A program made the translations under genes and the position numbers. 64,000 nucleotides of DNA from Actinomyces ruminis (lineage in GTDB: Bacteria > Actinomycetota > Actinomycetes > Actinomycetales > Actinomycetaceae). The first letter of the stretch is position 1. Each line of letters begins with the position of its first letter. The DNA lies in the NCBI RefSeq assembly GCF_002154335.2, contig NZ_MTPX02000019.1:1-64000 (forward strand). The letters are read 5' to 3'. Of this stretch, positions 54,559-63,899 are shown piece by piece. The notes beneath the pieces were generated by a model, which saw only the letters and a program-made list of their open reading frames with translations, did no database searches and was not told the DNA's origin.

Positions 54559-55643
54559 GCACCGTGGCCGCGCGTCTTCCGCACCCGTCCGCCCCCGGCT
54601 CCGCCTCGGCCGAACCGCGGCCGGGCTTTACCGAACCGGGCCGACGACGTCGTCGCCGCCGCTACCTCACCGTCACGGCGGCACTGGCGCTGCTGGTGAT
54701 GACGCTGTGGTGGGCGCTGGTGCTGTCCGGATCGACCTGGTACTCCCCCGCCGAGGTGCTTGCCGTGATCGCGGGACACGACGTGCCGGGCGCCTCCTTC
54801 GCCGTCGGGCAGCTGCGGCTCCCGCGCGCCCTGGTGGGCCTGCTGGCGGGCCTGGCCTTCGGCATGGCGGGACGCACCTGCCAGACGATGCTGCGCAATC
54901 AGCTGGCCAGCCCGGACATCATCGGCATCACCTCCGGCGCCTCGACGGCCGCGGTGTTCGCGATCCTGGTGCTCGGCTGGTCCGGCATGCGCGTGAACCT
55001 GCTGGCGCTGGGGTGCGGCCTGGGCACGGCGCTGGTCATCTACCTGCTGTCGGGGGCGGGCCGCATGCAGGGCGGGCGCCTGATCCTGATCGGCATCGGC
55101 ATCTCCGCCATGTTCTCCTCACTGATCTCCTACCTGCAGCTGAAGGCCTCCATCTACAACGTCGCCGACGCCATGCGCTGGCTGTCGGGGTCGCTGGCGG
55201 ACGCAAGCTGGGGGCAGGTGCCGCTGCTGGGCGGCGCCGTCGTCGTCCTGGGCGGGGTGCTGCTGGCCCTGGGCCGGGACCTGACCACCCTGTCGCTGGG
55301 CGAGGAGGCGGCCGCCGGCCTGGGGGTCGCCGTCGACCGCACCCGCCTGCTGCTCCTGCTGGCGATGGTGGCACTGGCGGCATTCGCGACGGCGGCGACC
55401 GGGCCGATCGCCTTCGTGGCCTTCCTGGCTGGGCCGATCACAGCCCGCCTGGTGGGGCGCAGCGACCGGTCCCTGCTGGCGCCGTCGGCGCTGATGGGTG
55501 CCGCGATCGTGCTCGGCGCGGACCTGGCCGGCCAGCACCTGTTCCCGACGGCGCTGCCGGTCGGGGTGGTCACCGGGATCGTCGGCGCCCCGTATCTGCT
55601 GGCACAACTGGTCCGTCTCAACCGGGAAGGGGTCTCCGCATGA
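54555..55643 (+). CDS. FecCD-family iron-siderophore permease
   Basis: A 362-aa second permease of the importer, with about ten hydrophobic helices: QLRLPRALVGLLAGLAFGMAGRTCQTMLRNQLASPDIIGITSGAS and AFVAFLAGPITARLVGRSDRSLLAPSALMGA. It starts with GTG overlapping the previous stop; its own stop overlaps the ATPase ATG. Together the two permeases form the heterodimeric channel. Confidence 0.9.
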   Translation: MSTVAARLPHPSAPGSASAEPRPGFTEPGRRRRRRRYLTVTAALALLVMTLWWALVLSGSTWYSPAEVLAVIAGHDVPGASFAVGQLRLPRALVGLLAGLAFGMAGRTCQTMLRNQLASPDIIGITSGASTAAVFAILVLGWSGMRVNLLALGCGLGTALVIYLLSGAGRMQGGRLILIGIGISAMFSSLISYLQLKASIYNVADAMRWLSGSLADASWGQVPLLGGAVVVLGGVLLALGRDLTTLSLGEEAAAGLGVAVDRTRLLLLLAMVALAAFATAATGPIAFVAFLAGPITARLVGRSDRSLLAPSALMGAAIVLGADLAGQHLFPTALPVGVVTGIVGAPYLLAQLVRLNREGVSA

Positions 55644-56494
55644 GTACAGCGGATGCGGAAGCAATGGACCGGGCGGTGCCGCGCGCCCTGGCCACGCGGG
55701 AACTGCGCTCCGGGTACGGGCGCCGCACCGTCGTCGACGGCGTCGACCTGAACCTCCCCACGGGCGCCATCACGGTGATCGTGGGGGCGAATGCCTGCGG
55801 GAAGTCGACGCTGCTGAAGACCATGGCGCGGATTCTGGCGCCGATGTCCGGATCGGTCCTACTCGACGGCGAGGAGGTGTCCGCCCTGCCCACCAAGCGC
55901 CTGGCCACCCGGCTCGGGCTGCTGCCGCAACAGCCGGTCGCGCCGGAGGGGATCGTGGTCGCCGACCTGGTGGGCAGGGCCCGGCACCCGCACCAGGGCC
56001 TGTTCCGCGCCACCTCCGCCGCAGACCGGCGCATTGTGGAGGAGGCACTCGTGGCCACTCGCACCGCCCAGCTGGCCGACCGGAGCGTGGACGAGCTGTC
56101 GGGCGGGCAGCGGCAGCGGGTGTGGATCGCCATGGCGCTGGCGCAGCGCACCGATGTGCTGCTGCTGGATGAGCCGACCACCTTCCTGGACCTGACCCAC
56201 CAGGTGGAGGTGCTGGACCTGCTCACCGACCTGAACCGGGAGCGCGGCACCACCATCGTCATGGTGCTGCACGACATCAACCTGGCCGCCCGCTACGCCG
56301 ATCACATCATCGCCATGCGCGACGGACAGGTGGTGGCCGCGGGGGCACCGGGGCAGGTGGTCAGCCCGGGACTGATGCGGGAGGTGTTCGACCTGCAGGC
56401 CGAGGTGATCACCGATCCGGTCTCCGGTACTCCGCTGGTGCTGCCCAAGGGGCGCCACCACGTGGTCGGGTCGACCGCGGGGACGACGCCGTGA
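55640..56494 (+). CDS. Iron-siderophore ABC transporter ATPase (FepC type)
   Basis: A 284-aa ABC ATPase. Walker A VGANACGKSTLLKT (residues about 45-58; the usual Gly after Asn is replaced by Ala), signature LSGGQRQRVWIAMALAQRTDVLLLDEPTTFLD with Walker B, and the His switch VMVLHDINLAARYAD. The ATG overlaps the permease stop (ATGA). Its stop overlaps the start of the siderophore-interacting protein. Confidence 0.9.
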   Translation: MSTADAEAMDRAVPRALATRELRSGYGRRTVVDGVDLNLPTGAITVIVGANACGKSTLLKTMARILAPMSGSVLLDGEEVSALPTKRLATRLGLLPQQPVAPEGIVVADLVGRARHPHQGLFRATSAADRRIVEEALVATRTAQLADRSVDELSGGQRQRVWIAMALAQRTDVLLLDEPTTFLDLTHQVEVLDLLTDLNRERGTTIVMVLHDINLAARYADHIIAMRDGQVVAAGAPGQVVSPGLMREVFDLQAEVITDPVSGTPLVLPKGRHHVVGSTAGTTP

Positions 56495-57420
56495 GCACTG
56501 CGGAGGCTCCGGCCCCGTTCCGGTTCTTTCCGGTGCGCGTGGAGCGGGTGGAGGACGTCACCCCGCATCTGCGGCGGGTGACCTTCATCGGGGATGAGCT
56601 GGACGACTTCGCCGATCCGGGCTGGGACCAGCGGATCAAGCTGGTGCTGCCGGCCGCGGACGGGGGCTATGCGCACCTGCCCACAGGGGCGGACTGGTAC
56701 GAGCGGTGGCGCGCCCTGCCTGCGGGCCGGCGCCCGGTGCTGCGCACCTACACCACGCGCGCCGTAAGAGCCGGCTCGGAGGTCGATGTGGACATGGTGG
56801 TGCACGCCCCGCTGGGCCCGGCCTCCCGCTGGCTGGAGAGCGCCCGCCCGGGTGCGTCCGCGGTACTGCTGGGGCCCTCGCGCACCTGGCTGAGCAAGCA
56901 GCCGACCGGGATGAGGCCGGGAGGGGTGGACTTCGTGCCACCGGCCGTCACCGGCCGGTTCCTGATCGGTGGGGATGAGACGGCGGCCCCGGCGATCGCC
57001 AGGATTCTGGAGCAGCTGCCCACATCCGCGCGGGGCATTGCGGTGGTCGAGTTGCCCACCGCAGCCGATGCCGCCTACCTACCCGCGCACCCGGGCATTG
57101 AGGTACGGGCGCTGGCACGCGCGGAGCGCCCATACGGCGAGCGGCTCGTGGCGGGCGTGAGGCGGGCGGCGGCCGAGCTCATTCCGGAGGGTGTCCCGCA
57201 GCAGATCGAAGAGGTCGACGTCGACCGCGAATTGCTGTGGGAGGTGCCACGCACCGCCCGCGGCGGCGCGGCGCTCAAGCGGGCCGACGTATACGCATGG
57301 CTGGCCGGCGAGGCGGGAGCCGTGTGCGCGCTGCGCCACCACCTGGTGGCCGAGCGGGGCCTGGACCGGCGGACGGTGGCCTTCATGGGCTACTGGCGCC
57401 AGGGCCGCGCGGAGGGCTGA
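56491..57420 (+). CDS. Siderophore-interacting protein (ferric-siderophore reductase)
   Basis: A 309-aa FAD/NAD(P)H-dependent reductase of the ViuB/SIP type: FAD motif RPVLRTYTTRAVRAGSEVDVDMVVHAPLGPASRWLE (residues about 80-115) and FLIGGDETAAPAIARILEQLP. It would release iron from imported ferric siderophores in the cytosol. GTG overlaps the ATPase stop. Last gene of the iron operon. Confidence 0.85.
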   Translation: MSTAEAPAPFRFFPVRVERVEDVTPHLRRVTFIGDELDDFADPGWDQRIKLVLPAADGGYAHLPTGADWYERWRALPAGRRPVLRTYTTRAVRAGSEVDVDMVVHAPLGPASRWLESARPGASAVLLGPSRTWLSKQPTGMRPGGVDFVPPAVTGRFLIGGDETAAPAIARILEQLPTSARGIAVVELPTAADAAYLPAHPGIEVRALARAERPYGERLVAGVRRAAAELIPEGVPQQIEEVDVDRELLWEVPRTARGGAALKRADVYAWLAGEAGAVCALRHHLVAERGLDRRTVAFMGYWRQGRAEG

Positions 57421-57564
57421 GCCGCACAACCCTGTTCATGCTACGAAACCTGACAGTCGAGATGGGAAACCTTGGGAGAGACAATTAGGCCATCTACCCG
57501 TCACCAAGCCGAATACACAGGGTGGGGCGCTATTGACCGACTCATGCCCCAAGAGTACAGTTAG

Positions 57565-57594
57565 CATGGTGAGACGCATGGTTCACCATGTGAA
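57565..57594. promoter_or_regulatory. Operator-like palindromes before the uronate operon
   Basis: CATGGTGA (57565-57572) and TCACCATG (57583-57590) are exact inverses 10 bp apart, and TTCAC-CAT-GTGAA forms a second overlapping palindrome at 57582-57594. They lie about 28 bp before the MFS start. The IclR-type regulator encoded at 62030 is the obvious candidate ligand-responsive binder. Confidence 0.5.
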
Positions 57595-57621
57595 ACATAT
57601 CTGGATGACGAAAGGCGAGCA

Positions 57622-58997
57622 ATGGGGCTTGCACAGGGGCAGGACGCCCCCAAGAAAACCGCGGTCGACATGTCCTCCGCGCACGACGAGGAAGTCCGCA
57701 TAAACACCCGTCGGGCCGCAATGAGCGGCTGGATCGGAAGCGCATTGGAGTACTACGACTTCGCCCTGTACTCCCAGGCGGCGGCGCTGGTCTTCCCAAC
57801 GGTCTTCTTCCCCGAGGGCAATGCGAGCGCCGCACTGATCGCTTCACTCGCAACCTATGCGGTCGGTTACGTAGCCCGTCCCGTGGGCGCGATCGTCCTT
57901 GGAGCACTGGGGGACCGCCACGGCCGCAAACGGGTGCTCGTATGGGCAATGCTGCTCATGGGCTTCTCCACCCTCGCAGTGGGGCTGCTACCCACCTATC
58001 AGCAGGTGGGCATCTTGTCCCCGCTGCTGCTGGTGTGCTTGCGCCTGGTGCAGGGATTCGCCGTCGCCGGTGAGCTGGGTGGAGCCAGCGCAATGATTGT
58101 CGAGCACGCCCCGGACGAGAAGCGCGGCTTCTTCGCCTCCTTCAGCCTTCAGGGCACCCAGTTCGGCTCCATCCTCGCCACCGGCGTCATGTTACCCCTG
58201 GCGGCGTTCCTGGGCGATGAAACCTTCGCCGCCTGGGGCTGGCGCATCCCATTCCTGCTCAGCGCGGTAGTGATCCTCGCCGGCTACCTCATCCGCCGCC
58301 ACGTCCAGGAGCCACCTGCCTACCTGCAAAGCCGCGACGAGAAACGCTCGGTGCGTGACCGCTTCCCCGTCATTGAGCTAGTCACCCGTTACCCGCTGCT
58401 GACGCTGCGCTGCATTCTGATCATCTTCACCAATGTCATCGGCATGACCACGCTCGTTTTTGGCGTCTCCTACGGCACCAATGATGGCTACGGCATCGGC
58501 TTCACCAGCTCGGACATGCTGTGGGTGACCCTGATCGCGAACATCGTGGCCGTGTGCACCATCCCGGTCTTCGGCGCCCTATCGGACCGGATCGGCCGCA
58601 AGACATTCATGATCGTGGGCACACTGGCCGGGGGCGCCCTGTCCGGCCTATATCTCATGGCGGTCCAGTCTCACCACCTGGTGATGGTCTTCGTCATGGT
58701 GATCATCGTGCAGGGCATCTGCTTCCAGATGTGGAACGCCACCTTCGCCACCTTCTTCCAGGAGCAGTTCCCCATGCGCATCCGAGTGACTGGTTTCGCC
58801 GTCACCCAGAACATCGGCTCATGCTGGCCTCCTTCTTCCCCACCCTATTCACCTCAATCGCCCCTCCGGGTACCGCCAACGTCCCGCTGGTGATCGGCGC
58901 CACCACCTTCGGCATCTGCCTGATCTCAGCCGTGGCCACGGCACTGACCGCCGAGACCCGGGGGCGCACGTTAGCCGAGCTCGAAACCACGAACTGA
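57622..58997 (+). CDS. MFS metabolite/H+ symporter (one frameshift)
   Basis: Repaired length 458 aa. A 12-helix major facilitator of the metabolite:H+ symporter (ProP/ShiA-like) type: GALGDRHGRKRVLVWAMLLMGFSTLAVGLLPTY (signature loop 2-3), RLVQGFAVAGELGGASAMIVEHAPDEKRGFF, and GALSDRIGRKTFMIVGTL. The frame breaks near 58816: one G added to ATCGGCTC gives NIGLMLASFFPTLFTSIAPPG. First gene of the uronate operon (MFS, GH105, kduI, kduD). It may import an unsaturated uronide or sugar acid. Confidence 0.85.
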
Positions 58998-59013
58998 AGG
59001 AGGCGCATAACCC

Positions 59014-60162
59014 ATGGCACAGAAGATCTGGCCGGTCAAGCACTCCGAACTGCTGCGAGCGCCGGAGCGATTTATCTCCCGTCCCCAACTACATGAACTC
59101 ATCGGTCGCCTGACCGATAACCTCATCAACATTGAAGACCCGACCGGCGAATTCCTGCTCCGTCTTGATGATGGCCGTGTCATCGACACCAAGGGTTGGG
59201 CCACCGGCTGGGAATGGACCCACGGCATCGGGCTGTACGGCATGTGGCAGTATTACGAGCAGACGGGCGAGACCCGCATGCTCGACATCATCACCAAGTG
59301 GTTCGACAGCCGGCTGGCGGAGGGCACCACCAAGAACGTCAACACCATGGCACCCTTTCTCACGCTCGCCAACCTCTACGACATGACGGGCAGACGCTCC
59401 TACCTGCCGTGGCTGGAGACATGGGCCGAATGGGCCATGCGCGAGATGCCCCGAACCCCGCGCGGAGGCATGCAGCACATGACACTGGCTGAGGAGAATC
59501 ACCATCAGATGTGGGACGACACCCTCATGATGACGGTGATGCCCCTGACCCGTATAGGTCTTCTCCTGAACCGCCCACAGTACGTCAAAGAGGCGACCTT
59601 CCAGTTCCTCACCCACATCAACTACCTCACCGACCGACGTTCCGGGTTGTGGTTCCACGGCTGGACCTTCGACGGCGCCCACAACTTCGCCGAAGCCCGC
59701 TGGGCCCGGGGTAACTCGTGGATCACCATGGTGATCCCGGACTTCCTCCAACTCGTTGACTGGCCCGCCGACGATCCCGTCCGCCGGTTCCTGATCGAGA
59801 CACTCCAGGCGCAGGTCACCGCCCTGGCCCCGCTGCAGGATGAGTCCGGGCTGTGGCACACGCTGCTGGACGACCCCGGTTCCTACCTGGAGGCCTCGGC
59901 CACGGCCGGCTTCGCCTACGGCATCCTCAAGGCCGTACGGCTCGGCTACCTCGACAAGACTGCTTACGCACCGATCGCCGAACGTGCCATCCACGCAATC
60001 GTCGACAACATCAACGACGACGGCGAACTCATGCAGGTGTCATTCGGGACCGGCATGGGTCCCGACCTTCAATTCTACCGGGACATCCCACGCACCTCTA
60101 TGCCCTATGGTCAGGCCATGGCCATACTGTGCCTGGCCGAGTACCTGCGTACCTACTACTGA
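59014..60162 (+). CDS. Glycoside hydrolase family 88/105 protein (unsaturated uronyl hydrolase)
   Basis: A 382-aa (alpha/alpha)6 barrel enzyme of the YteR type. GTKNVNTMAPFLTLANLYDMTG-like and MQHMTLAEENHHQMWDDTLMMTVMPLTRIG segments carry the family catalytic Asp (WDDT at about 167-170). WARGNSWITMVIPDF near residue 230 is also typical. It hydrates the double bond of unsaturated uronides, releasing 4-deoxy-uronic sugars. There is no signal peptide, so it is cytosolic. GAAGGAGG precedes its ATG, 17 bp past the MFS stop. KduI is next. Confidence 0.9.
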   Translation: MAQKIWPVKHSELLRAPERFISRPQLHELIGRLTDNLINIEDPTGEFLLRLDDGRVIDTKGWATGWEWTHGIGLYGMWQYYEQTGETRMLDIITKWFDSRLAEGTTKNVNTMAPFLTLANLYDMTGRRSYLPWLETWAEWAMREMPRTPRGGMQHMTLAEENHHQMWDDTLMMTVMPLTRIGLLLNRPQYVKEATFQFLTHINYLTDRRSGLWFHGWTFDGAHNFAEARWARGNSWITMVIPDFLQLVDWPADDPVRRFLIETLQAQVTALAPLQDESGLWHTLLDDPGSYLEASATAGFAYGILKAVRLGYLDKTAYAPIAERAIHAIVDNINDDGELMQVSFGTGMGPDLQFYRDIPRTSMPYGQAMAILCLAEYLRTYY

Positions 60163-60217
60163 AGATTGACCGCACTCACCCGACCGGCAGCTATTACTCA
60201 CAGAGAAGAGATCCACG

Positions 60218-61054
60218 ATGGAACAGCGTTACGCCACCAATCCCGAGCAGATCCCCGGCTTTGACACTCAGGACCTGCGCGACCGATATCTGGTCGAAAA
60301 GGTCTTCATCCCCGGTGAGGTGACGGCCATCTACACCCACCAGGATCGGATCGTTCTGGGCGGTGCCGAACCGGCGGGCGGCGAACTGGTGCTGCCCACC
60401 TTTGACGAGTTGCGTTCAGACTTCTTTCTACAGCGCCGCGAGATGGGTGTACTCAACATCGGGGGCGACGGCGTCGTCACCGTCGACGGGACCACCTACC
60501 AGATGCCGTCCACCGCCTGCCTATACATCGGGCGCGGCGCCCGCGAGGTCGTCTTCTCCGATGCCACTGCCGAACAGGAACGCGGAGCGCAGTTCTACCT
60601 GTTTTCCGCCCCCGCCCATGCGGACTACCCGACCATGCTAGTGCTTCCCGGCGAGGGCACGGTGCGTGAGCTCGGCGATCAGAAGACATCTAACCGCCGT
60701 ACACTCACCCAGTATATCCACGAGGGTGGCATTCGCTCCTGCCAGGTGGTCATGGGATTCACCCGTCTACATGAGGGATCTATGTGGAACACCATGCCCG
60801 CCCATACCCACGACCGGCGCACCGAGTGCTACCTGTACTTTGACATCCCCGAGGATGCGCGTGTCTTCCACATCATGGGTGAACCTGAGCGAACCCGTCA
60901 TCTGGTTGTCGCCGACCGGCAGGCTGTGATATCGCCGTCTTGGTCGCTGCATTGCGGAGTCGGCACCGCAGCCTATACATTCGTGTGGGCAATGGCTGGG
61001 GAAAACCAGTTCTTCGACGACATGGACACACACCCCGTCACCGAGATCCGCTGA
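60218..61054 (+). CDS. kduI: 5-dehydro-4-deoxy-D-glucuronate isomerase
   Basis: A 278-aa cupin enzyme. The zinc site is visible as MPAHTHDRRTECYLYFD (two His and Glu) plus a downstream His in SWSLHCGVGTAAYTFVWAMAGENQ. It converts 5-keto-4-deoxyuronate to 3-deoxy-D-glycero-2,5-hexodiulosonate in pectin and glycosaminoglycan breakdown, acting directly after GH105. Length and ends match the family. GAGAAGAG precedes the ATG. Confidence 0.95.
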   Translation: MEQRYATNPEQIPGFDTQDLRDRYLVEKVFIPGEVTAIYTHQDRIVLGGAEPAGGELVLPTFDELRSDFFLQRREMGVLNIGGDGVVTVDGTTYQMPSTACLYIGRGAREVVFSDATAEQERGAQFYLFSAPAHADYPTMLVLPGEGTVRELGDQKTSNRRTLTQYIHEGGIRSCQVVMGFTRLHEGSMWNTMPAHTHDRRTECYLYFDIPEDARVFHIMGEPERTRHLVVADRQAVISPSWSLHCGVGTAAYTFVWAMAGENQFFDDMDTHPVTEIR

Positions 61055-61083
61055 CAGCCGCAGACAGGAAGGACGGTATTATT

Positions 61084-61881
61084 GTGCCTGGTTCGATTTT
61101 CAGTCTCGAGGGGCGCACGGCGCTCGTAACCGGCGCGGTCTATGGCATCGGTTTCGCCATCGCCAAGGCACTCGCCGACGCTGGCGCAACCATCGTCTTC
61201 AACGCTCGCTCCCAAGAGTCAGTGGACCGGGGCCTGGCGGCGTATGCCGCGGAGGGGATCGACGCGCACGGCTACGTTTTCGACGTCACTGACGAGGACG
61301 CCGTAACCGAGGCCGTAGCGAGTATCTCCGACGAGGTTGCCTCCATCGACATCTTGGTGAACAACGCTGGCATCATCAAACGCATCCCCATGACCCACAT
61401 GACTGCCGCAGAGTTCCGCCAAGTGGTAGATATTGACCTGAATGGGCCATTCATCATCTCCAAAGCGGTAATCCCATCGATGATCGAGCGAGGCGGCGGC
61501 AAAATCATCAACATCTGCTCAATGATGTCCGAACTCGGCCGCGAGACGGTATCCGCCTATGCTGCCGCGAAGGGCGGGTTAAAGATGCTTACTCGCAACA
61601 TCGCCTCCGAGTACGGTCAGTACAACATCCAGTGCAACGGCATCGGGCCGGGCTACATTGCCACACCGCAGACCGCCCCGCTGCGCGAACTCCAGGCCGA
61701 TGGATCACGGCACCCCTTCGACCAGTTCATCGTCACCCGCACGCCGGCCGCCCGATGGGGAAATCCAGGCGATCTGGTCGGCCCCGCCGTCTTCCTCGCT
61801 TCCCACGCCTCCGACTTCGTCAACGGACACATCCTGTACGTCGATGGCGGCATCCTCGCCTACATCGGCAAGCAACCCTGA
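61084..61881 (+). CDS. kduD: 2-dehydro-3-deoxy-D-gluconate 5-dehydrogenase (SDR)
   Basis: A 265-aa SDR beginning with GTG after AGGAAGGA. NAD-binding TGAVYGIGFAIAKALADAG has a variant glycine loop, NNAG near residue 95, SAYAAAKGG catalytic Tyr/Lys, and the C-terminal VFLASHASDFVNGHILYVDGGILAY. It would reduce the diulosonate to 2-keto-3-deoxygluconate. It directly follows kduI, as in the canonical pathway. kdgK and kdgA, needed next, are not in this window. Confidence 0.85.
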   Translation: MPGSIFSLEGRTALVTGAVYGIGFAIAKALADAGATIVFNARSQESVDRGLAAYAAEGIDAHGYVFDVTDEDAVTEAVASISDEVASIDILVNNAGIIKRIPMTHMTAAEFRQVVDIDLNGPFIISKAVIPSMIERGGGKIINICSMMSELGRETVSAYAAAKGGLKMLTRNIASEYGQYNIQCNGIGPGYIATPQTAPLRELQADGSRHPFDQFIVTRTPAARWGNPGDLVGPAVFLASHASDFVNGHILYVDGGILAYIGKQP

Positions 61882-62029
61882 GACAGCATTCGGTGACTTC
61901 ACCGCCTCGGAATGAACCGCGGTGCGGCAATGCCCCGCGCGAGTAGCAGAGGGCCGGTAAGCTGGCATTACGTTTCATCGCGTCAAATGGTCGGGCACTC
62001 GACTAGTCCACGGCCATGCAAGGAGTCAC

Positions 62030-62844
62030 ATGCCCTCTCCCGATCGGACGTCATCCCGGTCAAGCAACCGGAGAACCGCCAGGACCACCACGATTGCGTC
62101 GGTGGACAAGGCGCTCGGGTGGTGGAGCACCTGCTCACCGTGGATTCCGACGGCGTGTCCCTTAGCCAGCTCGCAGATGAAACAGGCATTAACAAGTCTA
62201 GTCTGCACCACATCCTGGTCACGCTGCGGCAGCGCAGCTGGGTGGAGCAGGACGAAACAGGCCGCTACCGGTTAGGGCCTATGACCGGCCGCATGGCCAC
62301 CTGGTGGACAAGCACGAACCAGGCTGCCGCCAAGTTGCACCCAATACTCCTGGCCATCTGCGACAAGACCCACGAACTGGTCCACCTGGGCCGCCTGTTC
62401 GAGCGAGACGTCGTCTACCTGGACAAGGTGGAGCCGGATCGCCCGGTGCGGGTCTGGTCGCGCATCGGTCAGAGCGCCCCGGTGGCAACAACGGCCATGG
62501 GACGCGCCATTCTCGGGGCCCGCCAACCCTCTGAGGCAGAGGTGAAGATGTGGCTTAGCCTGGTCGCCGAGGCAGCCGAACAGCTGCCCGGGCGGTTGGT
62601 CGAGGAGATGCAACGGGTGCGCTCCCACGGTTATGCCATCGAGATCGGGGAGGACCGTCCAAGCCTGGCCTGCGTCGGGGTTCCTATCGCCGTGGCCGGG
62701 GAGCCGGTGCTGGCGATCTCGGTAACCATGCCTGTTGAGCGCGCCACCCTTCCGCACTTGCGCAAGATCGCACATACGATCCACGAGTGCATCGCCGCCG
62801 CCGACGTCGAAGGCATCAGCGTGCCCGTAACCCTGGCGGATTGA
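62030..62844 (+). CDS. IclR-family transcriptional regulator (one frameshift)
   Basis: Repaired length 271 aa. The winged helix begins TIASVDKALG, then VVEHLLTVDSDGVSLSQLADETGINKSSLHHILVTLRQRSWVEQ. The effector domain follows (HELVHLGRLFERDVVYLDKVEPDRPVRVWSRIGQSAPVATTAMGRAILG). AAGGAG precedes the ATG at 62030. Adding one G near 62118 joins the frames (LGVVEHLL). IclR/KdgR-type proteins often control uronate genes, and its position next to kduD suggests it responds to a uronate intermediate. Confidence 0.85.
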
Positions 62845-62859
62845 GCGTATGCACATAGC

Positions 62860-63441
62860 ATGCCCTGTATGCAGCGCTCCTCCACTCCTGTGACAGGTCA
62901 GCAGCAATGGCGGCGGCAGGTTCTGCCGACACTCAGGGGCACGATCCTGGACATCGGTGCGGGCAGCGGAGTGTCCGCCGCACTGCTGCATCCGGGAGTT
63001 GCTTGGCTGGCGCTTGAGCCTTCTCCCGGACGTCGGCTGGCGGCCGCAGTACGCTCCAGGCCCGGCTCCCAGTTGCTGACAGCGCCCGCAGAGCGGATTC
63101 CGCTGGAGGATGCGAGCATCGACGCCGTCATTTGTTCCACCGTGCTGTGCTCGGTGGCCGACCCCGCACTCACACTGACCGAGACCATCAGGGTGCTTCG
63201 CCCCGGGGGCGTGTTGGTGTTCTACGAGCATGTTGCCGCCGCGCCCGGGTCGACTGCCCACCGCATCCAGAGGCTTGCGAGCCCACTCACCCGCCTCCTC
63301 GATCACGGATGCGATCCGTGCCGGGACACGGCGGACATGATCAACCGAGCGGGATTCTCCAGCGTGCATTTGGAAACACTGCGCATCAACAATGTGTTGG
63401 GCCGACTTGCACCGGTCATCCACGGCTACGCAGAGCGGTGA
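62860..63441 (+). CDS. Class I SAM-dependent methyltransferase
   Basis: A 193-aa protein with SAM motif I TILDIGAGSGVSAALL (near residue 28), motif II DASIDAVICSTVLCSV, and motif III RVLRPGGVLVFYEHVAA. This is the methyltransferase type 11 pattern. Its target is unknown. No clear ribosome-binding site precedes the ATG at 62860, so the exact start is uncertain (62869 is the alternative). It begins 16 bp past the IclR stop, so it may share a transcript. Confidence 0.8.
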   Translation: MPCMQRSSTPVTGQQQWRRQVLPTLRGTILDIGAGSGVSAALLHPGVAWLALEPSPGRRLAAAVRSRPGSQLLTAPAERIPLEDASIDAVICSTVLCSVADPALTLTETIRVLRPGGVLVFYEHVAAAPGSTAHRIQRLASPLTRLLDHGCDPCRDTADMINRAGFSSVHLETLRINNVLGRLAPVIHGYAER

Positions 63442-63483
63442 GTCCCGGCTGCTGGCGTGATCGAATCGCTGACTAGTCCCGAG

Positions 63484-63507
63484 TTTGGCCCCTGCGTGCG
63501 GTTGGAC
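63484..63507. repeat. Diverged TTTGGACC-family unit
   Basis: TTTGGCCCCTGCGTGCGG followed by TTGGACC is a shortened member of the 19-bp family. The preceding CCGAG and the following inverted CTGAGAGTGCGT (near 63514-63526) recall the cluster at 51299-51395. Confidence 0.5.
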
Positions 63508-63899
63508 CACCTCAAACGCACTCTCAGAGTTATCGGCGTGAGCGTGTTGCTTTAGATCGGGGTTTTGGTTGGTGTGGTGTGGGAGGGTCGGGGTGGTTGT
63601 GGTCTGGCGGGATAATCCGGGGCGGTGCTTGACGTCCGCGGGTGAACGCGCAGGCCGTAAGAACACGTTCCCTGTGGGCGGGGCTCTGCTCAATCTGTCG
63701 GGTCCTGATCAGAGGGAAGCCCGGCTCCACCACCACTACACGCCCGGCGGCGGATACACACCACCTGACCTGACGAACATCGGCTCGCCGAACCTCGGTC
63801 GCCGCGTGGTCTGATGCCGGGCCGCCTGCTCCTGCCTCCCCTCCCGGCCAGGCCTGCTTCCAGGCCTGCTTCGACTGCGCATAGACGCTGCTCCCCGAG

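Noticed and set aside
63569-63814. 81-aa open frame near the window end
   Set aside because: Low-complexity start, no ribosome-binding site, no family features; left as intergenic.
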